Shown: in pieces, positions 44,600-52,690 of the stretch
How the letters are laid out: each line of letters starts with the position of its first letter
How positions within the stretch are numbered: position 1 is the stretch's first letter
Assembly (NCBI RefSeq): GCF_000378605.1
Contig: NZ_KB905156.1
Location: 124,001-188,000 of the forward strand
DNA: 64,000 bases
Source: Thioalkalivibrio sp. ALJ21
GTDB taxonomy: Bacteria; Pseudomonadota; Gammaproteobacteria; Ectothiorhodospirales; Ectothiorhodospiraceae
Direction: 5' to 3'
Made by a program: the position numbers and the translations under genes
The notes under the pieces: generated by a model
Database searches by the model: none
Told to the model about the DNA's origin: nothing
What the model saw: the letters and a program-made list of their open reading frames with translations, nothing else

Positions 44600-44629
44600 A
44601 TGGCAATTCGCGGTCACGCTGCCTACACT
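44600..44629 (+). promoter_or_regulatory. Possible sigma-70 promoter of the small lipoprotein gene
   Basis: ATGGCA (44600-44605) and TACACT (44624-44629) are separated by 18 bp, 34 bp before the lipoprotein start codon. The match is moderate and the only support is position. Confidence 0.3.
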
Positions 44630-44663
44630 GCCAGGTGATCATCCACCATCAAGGACAACACCA

Positions 44664-45059
44664 ATGTCTGCAAGACTCCTGCTGCTCCTGCTCGTGGCCG
44701 GCGTGCTCGTACTCGCGGGCTGCCGCGGTACCGCACCGGTGCATGATGTCAGCGACACCACGGTCACCGATGTGCACGGCGAGCGCCCAAGCGCAGAGCA
44801 GATGCAGCAGGCGATCCGCAACGCCGGCGCGGCACTGGGCTGGCAGATCAGCGAAACCGAGCCCGGCCTGCTCGAAGGTCGGCTGTCGCTGCGCGACCAT
44901 ATTGCAGTGGTCGAAATCCCCTACAGCGACGGGGCGTACAGCATCCGCTACAAGGACAGCTCGAACCTCGACTACGAAGATGGTCGCATCCACCCGAATT
45001 ACAACAACTGGGTGCAGAATCTGGACAACCAGATCCGCGCGGAAATCTCGGCGCTCTAA
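44664..45059 (+). CDS. Small conserved lipoprotein, unknown function
   Basis: 131 residues. The lipobox is LVLAGC, so Cys20 would be lipidated. The mature part has LGWQISETEPGLLEGRLSLRDH and the conserved YSIRYKDSSNLDY...IHPNYNNWVQNL block, typical of a widespread short proteobacterial lipoprotein without known role. AAGGA lies 8 nt before the ATG. A strong terminator follows, so it is probably its own unit. Confidence 0.75.
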   Translation: MSARLLLLLLVAGVLVLAGCRGTAPVHDVSDTTVTDVHGERPSAEQMQQAIRNAGAALGWQISETEPGLLEGRLSLRDHIAVVEIPYSDGAYSIRYKDSSNLDYEDGRIHPNYNNWVQNLDNQIRAEISAL

Positions 45060-45086
45060 TCACCGCCCCTGGGTCGTCAACCCGAT

Positions 45087-45118
45087 AAAAAAGGCCGGGC
45101 GCATGCCCGGCCTTTTTT
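45087..45118. terminator. Strong bidirectional terminator
   Basis: AAAAAAGGCCGGGC ... GCCCGGCCTTTTTT is a perfect GC-rich stem flanked by six A and six T, 28 bp after the lipoprotein stop and before the convergent ZapG-like gene. It should terminate both strands. Confidence 0.92.
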
Positions 45119-45166
45119 CGTCTGATCCCCCGAGTACGTCTCGGCAACAGCCGAGTATTCACCCGT

Positions 45167-45658
45167 CTAATCGGCCCGCGGGCGCGACGGCGACTGCTCG
45201 GCGTCGGACGACTCGCGGTAGTCGCTCTCGTAGCGCCGGTCGGGTACATCGCCCTCCGGCTCCGAATCGCGTTCACGGTGACCGGGGCCCTCGCCCGAAC
45301 TGCCGCCGTAATCACGATTTGGCACGTTCGACAACAGACGCCCTGCACGATCCTCCAGACGGTCCCGGGTCGGCTTGTCCGCCAGCTCCTCCGCACTCTG
45401 GGCGAGGTGGTGGTAGAGGTCGCGATAGGAACCGGCCATGGTCGCGAACAGGGTGGCGGTACGGTCGAAGTGGTCGTTGACCTGACCGCGATAGCGCGTC
45501 AGCTCCTGCATGCGCCGATCCAGCTCTTCCTCCAGTTCGCGGATCAGTTTGCGTTCGTCACTGGTCACGCGCCCAACCCAGAAACCCACCAGGCCGGCTA
45601 CCACGATCGCCAGAATCCCGAGGGCCGTCCACAGCCCGACTGCCGTTTGATCTTCCAC
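45167..45658 (-). CDS. ZapG/YhcB-like (DUF1043) membrane protein
   Basis: About 163 residues. One N-terminal membrane helix (VGLWTALGILAIVVAGLVGFWVG split over about 6-28) is followed by a coiled coil (DERKLIRELEEELDRRMQELTRYRGQV) and the DUF1043 core NDHFDRTATLFATMAGSYRDLYHHLAQSA split over about 61-90. The tail is disordered and rich in Ser, Arg, Asp and Glu. YhcB/ZapG links cell division and envelope growth. The GTG at 45658 is favoured by GGAAGG 5 nt upstream. Confidence 0.8.
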   Translation of the reverse strand: MEDQTAVGLWTALGILAIVVAGLVGFWVGRVTSDERKLIRELEEELDRRMQELTRYRGQVNDHFDRTATLFATMAGSYRDLYHHLAQSAEELADKPTRDRLEDRAGRLLSNVPNRDYGGSSGEGPGHRERDSEPEGDVPDRRYESDYRESSDAEQSPSRPRAD

Positions 45659-45853
45659 TGTCACCTTCCGCGAGGAAACACGGTCGCCATTGTGCCGCAG
45701 GGCCGTCGCGAACGCACTCGTCGTCCCCATTCCCGGCCATGCTAATCTCGCTCAACGCGAACCGCGTCAATGGAACCCGCCCGAGCGGGTGACGGACAAC
45801 GATTCGATCGCCCGTCGCGATCGTCGACACACACAGCCAAAGGCCCCTGAACC

Positions 45854-46459
45854 ATGCGCCCAAGGCAGACCACACGCTGGCGATCCCTGATCCTGGTTAT
45901 CGGCCTGGCCGGGCTCCTGTCCGGTTGCGCCCCAACCACCCTCAAGGCCCCGGCGCAGCCCGAAGACCCGGTGACCGTGGCCGTGCTCGACCATGGCCGC
46001 CACTCCAGCCTGGTGCTGCCGACCGAGCCGCCCGGGCACTGGCTGCGGTATTCCTATGGCGACTGGTCGTTCTATGTCGAACGCAATACCGGACCGGGTG
46101 CGATGCTCGCGGCCGTCTTCGCCTCGACCCGCGCAGCACTGGGACGCCAGGAACTTGAGGGCGCCGATCTTAACGCCGCCGTGCGCACGGGTCTGCGGGT
46201 CCCGCTGGAGGACATCCACCACATCGAGGTCCCCGCCACGCGGGCGCAGGCGCTGATCGAAAAGCTCGAGGCCATATGGGAAGAAGGAGCCGACGAGCGC
46301 GTCGACTCCGCGGCCTGGGGCATGAGCTTCGTCCACCATCCGGATGCCTACACCCTGCGCCACAACTCGAACCGCGTGGTCGCCCAGTGGCTGGAGAGCC
46401 TGGACGTCGAGGTATCGAAGAAACCGGTGCTCTCGAACTGGCAGGTCGAAACCCGCTAA
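45854..46459 (+). CDS. Lipoprotein resembling the DUF2459 family
   Basis: 201 residues. The lipobox LLSGC makes Cys25 the lipidated residue. VAVLDHGRHSSLVLP and LRYSYGDWSFYVERNTG resemble DUF2459 proteins, which keep a His near the N-terminus and a GDW-FY motif and may be periplasmic hydrolases; the match is by eye. No metal site is certain. It is convergent with dacB across a hairpin. Confidence 0.6.
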   Translation: MRPRQTTRWRSLILVIGLAGLLSGCAPTTLKAPAQPEDPVTVAVLDHGRHSSLVLPTEPPGHWLRYSYGDWSFYVERNTGPGAMLAAVFASTRAALGRQELEGADLNAAVRTGLRVPLEDIHHIEVPATRAQALIEKLEAIWEEGADERVDSAAWGMSFVHHPDAYTLRHNSNRVVAQWLESLDVEVSKKPVLSNWQVETR

Positions 46460-46462
46460 TCC

Positions 46463-46490
46463 AGGGAAACCCTGAGATCAGCGTTTCCCT
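46463..46490. terminator. AGGGAAAC hairpin between convergent genes
   Basis: AGGGAAAC (46463-46470) pairs with GTTTCCCT (46483-46490) across a 12-nt loop, between the DUF2459-like stop and the dacB stop. The dacB stop codon TAG is itself part of the CTAGGGAAACGCTGAT word. It may serve as a shared terminator; no long U-tract is present. Confidence 0.5.
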
Positions 46491-47955
46491 AGAGCCCGTG
46501 CGCCCACTCCAGGACCGCGTCCTGGAGATTGCGCCCATGCCCGATGTGCGCACGCGGCCCATTCACCAGCACCGTGACGATCACGTCATCGCCGCTGGAC
46601 GTGCGGACATAGCCCGCCACCGCCGAGACCTCGTTGATGTGCCCGGTCTTCAGGTGCATCTGCCCGCGCAGGTCGCCATTGCGGAAGCGGTTGCGCAGAG
46701 TGCCGTCCAGCCCCGACAGGGCCAGGGACGACTGGAACTCGGGCCGATGCGGGTGCTTCCAGCCCGCCTCGAGGATCTCGCCGAGCTGGCGCGCGGTCAT
46801 CCGGGCATCGCGGCTGAGGCCCGAGCCGTTGTCGACCACCATACCGCCGACATCCACACCCAGGTCGCGCAGTGAGTCGACCAGAGCCTCGCGCCCCTTG
46901 TCCATCGTCGCGGGCGGGCCGTTCTTGCGCGCCCCCAGGGTCAGCAGCAAGTGATCGCTCATGACATTCGAGCTCCACTTGTTGGACACCCGGATCAGAT
47001 CGGACAGGGGCCGCGAGCGATGGCGCACAATCGGCTCGTCATGCAGCACGGGCAGCACGCCGGTACGCACCCTGCCCGTCAGTTCGCCGCCCCATTGATC
47101 CCAGGCCATGTGAAACATCTCGGCATGGTTGGCCTCCGGCGTGAGCACCGAGCGCAGCATCTCGTAGTTGCCACAATTCACCGGGTACTGACCGGAAAAG
47201 GTCACCCGCTGGGCGTTCTGATCGACATTGAACTGGATACCCCGCTGCCACTCGCCACACCCCCCTCGGGTCGACTGCAGACGGTTGACGACCTCGAGCC
47301 CGGGCAGTGGCGGATCGACCACCACGTCGATGCCGTTGCCGCGGCGCTCGGGACGCACATGGAAGCGCTGGGAGTTGGAATTCACGTGCAGGGCATACGG
47401 CAGCTGGTTGTACGCCCGCAGTGGCTGGCGATTGAAGTCTCCAGGGTTCCCATTCGGGAGCTGGAAGTGGCTGGCATCCAGGATCACATCACCCTCGATG
47501 CGCTTGAGCCCGGTACGGCGCAGCTCGCCGATCATGCGCCAGTATTCCTCGGTCACCATGCCCGGGTCGCCAGTCCCGCGGATCACCAGGTCCCCACGCA
47601 GTACACCGTCCTGGATCGGGCGGGTGGCCCAGATCTCGGTCGTCCAGGTGTAATTGGGGCCGAGTTCGTGCAGGGCCGCCAGCGAGGTGGCCAGCTTAAC
47701 CGTGGAGGCCGGGTTATAGGGGGTATCGGCATTCAGCCGGGCCAGCACGGCCCCGTCCGGGACCCGTTGCACCCAAAGGCCCACCGAGTCGGGAGACAGC
47801 CCCTGGGCCTGGATTGCCCGCTGCAGCGGCGCAGGCAGGTGTTCGAACTGCGCCTGCGCCGGCGGCACCGCCAGCAACAGCGCGACGCACAGCGTCCAGG
47901 GGGACAAGGCCCGGCGGAACGACCGTCGGGCGAACCAGAAAAAACACTTGTGCAT
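46489..47955 (-). CDS. dacB: D-alanyl-D-alanine carboxypeptidase/endopeptidase (PBP4)
   Basis: About 488 residues with a signal peptide (RALSPWTLCVALLLAVPPAQAQ split after residue 15) for export. The three penicillin-binding motifs are present: STVK at 84-87 in NPASTVKLAT, SSN in NKWSSNVMSD, and KTG in HLKTGHINE. The insert between the first two motifs is the long one of class C PBPs. It trims and cleaves peptidoglycan cross-links. ATG at 47955 is chosen with GGATGG upstream; ATG 47967 is an alternative. It follows epmA on the same strand. Confidence 0.93.
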   Translation of the reverse strand: MHKCFFWFARRSFRRALSPWTLCVALLLAVPPAQAQFEHLPAPLQRAIQAQGLSPDSVGLWVQRVPDGAVLARLNADTPYNPASTVKLATSLAALHELGPNYTWTTEIWATRPIQDGVLRGDLVIRGTGDPGMVTEEYWRMIGELRRTGLKRIEGDVILDASHFQLPNGNPGDFNRQPLRAYNQLPYALHVNSNSQRFHVRPERRGNGIDVVVDPPLPGLEVVNRLQSTRGGCGEWQRGIQFNVDQNAQRVTFSGQYPVNCGNYEMLRSVLTPEANHAEMFHMAWDQWGGELTGRVRTGVLPVLHDEPIVRHRSRPLSDLIRVSNKWSSNVMSDHLLLTLGARKNGPPATMDKGREALVDSLRDLGVDVGGMVVDNGSGLSRDARMTARQLGEILEAGWKHPHRPEFQSSLALSGLDGTLRNRFRNGDLRGQMHLKTGHINEVSAVAGYVRTSSGDDVIVTVLVNGPRAHIGHGRNLQDAVLEWAHGL

Positions 47956-48075
47956 CGAAGCTACCATCCCGAAGCAGACACCGGATCGACGCCACAATAG
48001 TCACCCGCAACGGGGGGGCTGACAAGCCCCGGATCGCCGCAACGCCGGACATCCTGGACAAACCCGCAAACCGCC

Positions 48076-49041
48076 TCAGGCGGACTCTAACGGGAAATCG
48101 ATTACCTGCTCGATCCGCTCCGCCCCCAGCAACCGCATCAGCAGGCGATCGACCCCCAGCGCCACCCCTGCACACTCGGGCAATCCCGACGCCAGCGCGG
48201 CCTCCAGATGGGCATCGGGCCGGGGCAGGACCTGGCCGCGCTGTCTGCGCAGCGCCTGGTCGCGATCGCGACGTTCGCGAAACTGGGCGAGGTCACTCAG
48301 CTCGTGGTAGCCGTTGGCCAGCTCCAGCGCACCCCAGTACACCTCGAAGCGCGCCGCGAGCCGGGTATCATGCGCACAGGGGCGTGCCAGCACCGCCTGG
48401 CTCTCCGGGTAGTCGTGCACCACGGTGAGCCGGTCGTGCGGAAACGCCGGGGCAATCGCCAGGCTGATCAGGAGATCCAGCCAGGCATCACGATCCAGCG
48501 CCCCCTGGATCTCGAGGCCCTGCCGTGCCGCGACGGCCTGCAGTTCCTCGGCATCCGCCACCAGCGGATCGATGCCCAGGTGCTCCTGAAACAACGCCTG
48601 ATACGAGATCACGCGCAGGCGGGCCGGACGCCTCCAGCTCGCATCCAGTGCCGCCTGGTTCATGATCAGGGCTACCACCTCGCGCGCCAGACGGTGATGG
48701 TCCATCCCGTGGCGGTACCACTCCAGCAGCGTGAACTCGGGATTGTGGCGGGACCCCGATTCGCCACCCCGAAAGACGCGCGCGACCTGGTAGATGTCGG
48801 GCGCGCCATCCGCCAGCAAGCGCTTCATCGGATATTCTGGCGAGGTCTGCAGATAGCCACTGGCGCCGTCCGGGCTGGTTGCGATCCAGCTCTCCACCAT
48901 TGGATCGAGAGGCGCCCCGCGGCTCAGGATCGGGGTCTCCACCTCGAGCACATTGCGTGCGGCAAAGAACCCGCGCAGGCCGGCCAGCAGCCGCGCGCGC
49001 GCCTCCCGGGCCGCCGCGGCGCCCGGTCGCCAGTCAGTCAT
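48076..49041 (-). CDS. epmA: Elongation factor P--(R)-beta-lysine ligase
   Basis: 321 residues, homologous to the catalytic core of lysyl-tRNA synthetase without the anticodon-binding domain. Motif 2 is in YQVARVFRGGESGSRHNPEFTLLEW (split over about 84-108) and motif 3 in GVALGVDRLLMRLLGAE. It ligates beta-lysine to EF-P. It lies 21 bp downstream of efp on the same strand, and epmB is on the other side of efp, so the modification pathway is clustered. Confidence 0.95.
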   Translation of the reverse strand: MTDWRPGAAAAREARARLLAGLRGFFAARNVLEVETPILSRGAPLDPMVESWIATSPDGASGYLQTSPEYPMKRLLADGAPDIYQVARVFRGGESGSRHNPEFTLLEWYRHGMDHHRLAREVVALIMNQAALDASWRRPARLRVISYQALFQEHLGIDPLVADAEELQAVAARQGLEIQGALDRDAWLDLLISLAIAPAFPHDRLTVVHDYPESQAVLARPCAHDTRLAARFEVYWGALELANGYHELSDLAQFRERRDRDQALRRQRGQVLPRPDAHLEAALASGLPECAGVALGVDRLLMRLLGAERIEQVIDFPLESA

Positions 49042-49062
49042 GCCCGGCCGTCCCCGCGACGA

Positions 49063-49626
49063 TCAGACGCGCGAGACGTACTCGCCGGAGCGGGTGTCGA
49101 CCTTGACCGTCTCGCCTTCCTCGACGAACAGCGGGACCTTGACCACAGCACCGCTCTCGAGCGTTGCGGGCTTGGTGCCACCCTGGGCGGTATCACCGCG
49201 CACGCCCGGATCGCACTGGGTGATCTTCATCTCGACAAAGGCCGGGGGCACCACCGACAGCGGTTCGCCGTTCCACAGGGTTACGGTGCAGACGTCCTGC
49301 TCCTTCAGCCACTGACCGCAGCCGCCCAGCGCGGCCTCGCCGACGGCGTACTGTTCGAAGGTATCCGGCACCATGAAGTGCCAGAACTCGCCATCGTTGT
49401 AGAGATACTGCATCTCGGTATCCATAACATCGGCCGCCTCGACCGATTCACCGGACTTGAAGGTCTTTTCCAGCACCCGCCCCGTGCGCAGGTTGCGCAG
49501 CTTGACGCGGTTGAAAGCCTGGCCCTTGCCCGGCTTGACGAATTCGTTCTCGACGATGGCCTGCGGGTCGCCATCCAGCAGGAGTTTGAGACCGGCCTTG
49601 AATTCGTTGGTACTGTAGGTTGCCAT
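49063..49626 (-). CDS. efp: Translation elongation factor P
   Basis: 187 residues with three OB/KOW-type domains. The modification site is Lys34 in the loop VKPGKGQAF, the lysylated type that fits the epmA/epmB neighbours. It relieves ribosome stalling at polyproline stretches. The start ATG at 49626 begins [14 protein letters not shown]. Divergent from epmB with 61 bp between them. Confidence 0.97.
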   Translation of the reverse strand: MATYSTNEFKAGLKLLLDGDPQAIVENEFVKPGKGQAFNRVKLRNLRTGRVLEKTFKSGESVEAADVMDTEMQYLYNDGEFWHFMVPDTFEQYAVGEAALGGCGQWLKEQDVCTVTLWNGEPLSVVPPAFVEMKITQCDPGVRGDTAQGGTKPATLESGAVVKVPLFVEEGETVKVDTRSGEYVSRV

Positions 49627-49687
49627 TGCGCGTCAGTCCTCAAGCGATTGCGTGGCGCGGACATGACCGCCCACTAACGAGTCCGCC

Positions 49688-50752
49688 ATGCCCACAAAGC
49701 CCATCATGATAACGCGCACGCCGCAGGGAACCCAGCCGAGCGACCGAACCCACACGGGGGACACCACCCCGGCCTGGCAGCAGGCGCTCGCCCGCGCGAT
49801 CCGCGACCCCGACACCCTGGCCCGCGAACTGGAACTGGACCCGGCTCACCTGCCCGGCCTGCACGCGGGCCATACCCTGTTTCGGGTGCGCGTCCCGAGG
49901 AGCTACCTCGCACGCATGCGCAAGGCGGACCCGCAAGACCCGCTGCTGCTGCAAGTCCTCCCGCAGCAGCAGGAGAGCGAGGAACACCCGGGCTTCGTGG
50001 CGGATCCGGTGGGCGACCACGACGCCCTGGCCGCCCCGGGTCTCGTGCACAAGTACCACGGTCGCGTGCTGTTGCTGACGACCGGGGCCTGCGCGGTGCA
50101 CTGTCGCTACTGTTTCCGCCGCGAGTTTCCGTATGCCGAGCACAACGCATCCCAGGACGACTGGGCGCCAGCGATTGCCTACATTCACGCCGACACCTCC
50201 ATCCGCGAGGTGATCCTGAGCGGGGGCGACCCCCTGTCGCTGTCAGACCGCCGCCTCGCCGATCTGGTCCGGCGCCTGGAGGCCATCCCCCACCTCGAGC
50301 GCCTGCGCATCCACACGCGGCTGCCGGTCGTCCTGCCGGAGCGTGTGGACGAGCAACTCCTGAGCTGGCTGGGCAAGGGGCGCCTGCATCATGTACTGGT
50401 CCTGCACGCCAACCACCCCAGGGAGTTTGCCGATCCGGCCGCCTCCGCCCTTGCGCGTCTGCACGCGCGGGGCGTCACACTGCTGAATCAGGCGGTACTG
50501 CTGGCCGGGATCAACGATGACCCGGACACCCTGTGCGAACTCCAGGAGGCCGGCTTTCGCCACGGGGTCCTGCCCTATTACCTCCACTTGCTTGACCGCA
50601 CCCGCGGCACCGCCCATTTCGAGGTCGCGGAACACCGTGCGCTGGAGTTGCACCAGGCCCTGCATACCCGGCTGCCCGGTTACCTGGTCCCCCGCCTGGT
50701 CCGCGAGATCCCCGGCGAGCCCGGCAAGACGCCCCGTTGGGCCGCGCTGTGA
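49688..50752 (+). CDS. epmB: EF-P beta-lysylation protein (lysine 2,3-aminomutase-like)
   Basis: 354 residues, radical SAM. The cluster motif is CAVHCRYCFRREFPY. VILSGGDPLSLSD is the SAM-binding strand, and HTRLPVVLPERV and LVLHANHPREF are conserved PLP/substrate segments. It converts alpha-lysine to (R)-beta-lysine for EpmA. The C-terminal extension of true lysine 2,3-aminomutases is absent, as expected for EpmB. ATG at 49706 is an alternative start. Confidence 0.95.
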   Translation: MPTKPIMITRTPQGTQPSDRTHTGDTTPAWQQALARAIRDPDTLARELELDPAHLPGLHAGHTLFRVRVPRSYLARMRKADPQDPLLLQVLPQQQESEEHPGFVADPVGDHDALAAPGLVHKYHGRVLLLTTGACAVHCRYCFRREFPYAEHNASQDDWAPAIAYIHADTSIREVILSGGDPLSLSDRRLADLVRRLEAIPHLERLRIHTRLPVVLPERVDEQLLSWLGKGRLHHVLVLHANHPREFADPAASALARLHARGVTLLNQAVLLAGINDDPDTLCELQEAGFRHGVLPYYLHLLDRTRGTAHFEVAEHRALELHQALHTRLPGYLVPRLVREIPGEPGKTPRWAAL

Positions 50753-50845
50753 AGACGCGCACAGAGGTCTTGAGTAGCCCCCCCTCGGGAGGTGCTACAG
50801 TGAACGGATGCCCCGCCACCAACGGTGCGACCCCCAGACCCCCTC

Positions 50846-52681
50846 ATGACCGACATCCTGCCCAAACTGCCAACCCGCTCAGCCGGCACCGATAGCTTCC
50901 CGCATCGCCAGCCGCGCAGCCTGCGCCAGTGGTGTCGAGCGCTCCCGTCGGCCGACCCGGAATCGGCCTTTTCCCATTTGCGTCAGGCCCTGAGAGAACT
51001 GAACAGTCTCGCGCTGGAACCCGGGGTTCGTTACTCGTTGATCACCCTGCTGGAGGAGCCCCTGCTGCCCTTGCTGCAGCGGAACGGAAGATCCCTTTCC
51101 CAGCGCACGCTCCCCCTGGGGGCGCGCAGTCTGAGGCGCGCGCGGGAGCAGGCCGAGGCACTGGACAGCCTGCTCACCGCCTGGCTCCTGGTTGCACGCG
51201 AACACCACGGGCAGAGCGAACGCGGTGCGCGCGCGTTGCAGGCTGCCCTGGCCTTGAGCGCCGCCCAGGCCGTGCACCACTGGCGCCTGTATCAACCGCT
51301 CCCGGATGACTTCTGGCAGCGTACCTACGCCATCCTGTCATGGGCCCGCGCACAGAACCTCGCGCAGGCACAGCCCCGTGACGAGCCCCGCTATGGGCCC
51401 CTGTCCATGGCCCCGGTCGAGACCCTGGCAGCACGTCTGATGCTGCTGGGCGGCAGCGACCCAAATGCCCTGGAGGTGGGCGAGGTCGACCTGCTGGCTC
51501 GCTGGCTGGACCGGCTGCCGCTGTCCTGTGCCGAAGGGCTGTCCGCAGCCCCGCACCCCGACCTCCCGGTCCTCTGTGCGGCCCTAGACAGCGCCCACCC
51601 TCCGGGGCTGACGTTGCGCGAGCACGCGCGGCTGCACAGCGACTGTTGCGTCGAACTCGGACCGGTGCTGGAGCAGCTGCGAGAGGAACCCCGCCGCCTG
51701 GAACCGCACCGGCGCCCGGACGAGCGCAGCCTGACCGAACGGCTGCTGCGGCTCTGGTCGCAGCTGCCCACCCGCCAGCATTCGCGCGAAACCACCGAGG
51801 GCCAGCACCGCCTGTGCCTGCTGGGGATCAAGCGCATCCAGCACTTCCTGTGCGAGGAACTGGAGGAGCGCAAGCGCGGCACATCGGATGCATTCCCTCC
51901 AAGCGGAGTCACGCGGGACACGGATCGGGTGGGCGTTTACCACATGTCGACCGCCGCCGAGCGGGGCTCGGACTTTGCCCTGGTGGACGCCGCGAGCCCG
52001 CACCGGCCACCGTCCGAGCTGCGCAAGCTGGCAGATGGGCCGCCCGATACGGCCGCAGCCGCGTGGGAGAACGTCGGCCGCGGGCTGGAGAGTGCCCGTC
52101 CGGACGAGCCCCGCACCCCGATCACCAAGCGGCATCCCCCCGAGCAATGGACCGTGGACGACATCGGGGCGGGCGGACTGCGCCTGCGGCTGGCTCAGCC
52201 CCGCCAGTCACTACTGATTGGCGACCTGGCCGCCCTGCGCCACCCCGACGACCACTACTGGACGATCGGGGTCCTGCGCTGGATCCGCTACGAAAGCGAG
52301 ATCGAGATCAGCATCGGGGTGGAATTTCTTGCCGAACGCGGCCTTCCGGTGCAACTACAGGAGTACCGTAATGGCCGTGCGGCCGGCCCGGCGCACCCGG
52401 GTCTTTTTGCCTCGCTGCGCAGGGATCGCGGCGGAGCGGCGCTGTTCATGCCGGCCCAGGTATTCGACCACGAGAGCCGCCTCGTATGCTGGCTGGCCGG
52501 GCGCCCGCGCGTCCTGGCACTGGACAGCGAGCGCACCGGTACGACACTGTTTACCGAAACCGGCTGCCGGATGACCGATCTGACGCTGGGAGAACCGCCT
52601 CCCGATGACATGGAAGCCAACGAAGCGGTGACCGAGCAGGTCCGATCCGGGCTGTCGCTCACACCGCGCGAACGCAAATAA
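50846..52681 (+). CDS. PilZ-like domain protein upstream of fimX
   Basis: About 611 residues, no signal or membrane helices. The first 330 residues are a helical region rich in Leu, Ala and Arg. The C-terminal part (about 430-560) looks PilZ-like by eye: ITKRHPPEQW, VDDIGAGGLRLRL, LIGDLAALRHPDDHYWTIGVLRWIR and SIGVEFLAERG. The tandem RxxxR typical of strong c-di-GMP binders is not evident. It ends 9 bp before fimX, so the two are an operon and probably act together on type IV pili. ATG 50846 is chosen; GTG 50825 is possible. Family name not recognised with certainty. Confidence 0.7.
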   Translation: MTDILPKLPTRSAGTDSFPHRQPRSLRQWCRALPSADPESAFSHLRQALRELNSLALEPGVRYSLITLLEEPLLPLLQRNGRSLSQRTLPLGARSLRRAREQAEALDSLLTAWLLVAREHHGQSERGARALQAALALSAAQAVHHWRLYQPLPDDFWQRTYAILSWARAQNLAQAQPRDEPRYGPLSMAPVETLAARLMLLGGSDPNALEVGEVDLLARWLDRLPLSCAEGLSAAPHPDLPVLCAALDSAHPPGLTLREHARLHSDCCVELGPVLEQLREEPRRLEPHRRPDERSLTERLLRLWSQLPTRQHSRETTEGQHRLCLLGIKRIQHFLCEELEERKRGTSDAFPPSGVTRDTDRVGVYHMSTAAERGSDFALVDAASPHRPPSELRKLADGPPDTAAAAWENVGRGLESARPDEPRTPITKRHPPEQWTVDDIGAGGLRLRLAQPRQSLLIGDLAALRHPDDHYWTIGVLRWIRYESEIEISIGVEFLAERGLPVQLQEYRNGRAAGPAHPGLFASLRRDRGGAALFMPAQVFDHESRLVCWLAGRPRVLALDSERTGTTLFTETGCRMTDLTLGEPPPDDMEANEAVTEQVRSGLSLTPRERK

Positions 52682-52690
52682 TGGACCCGC

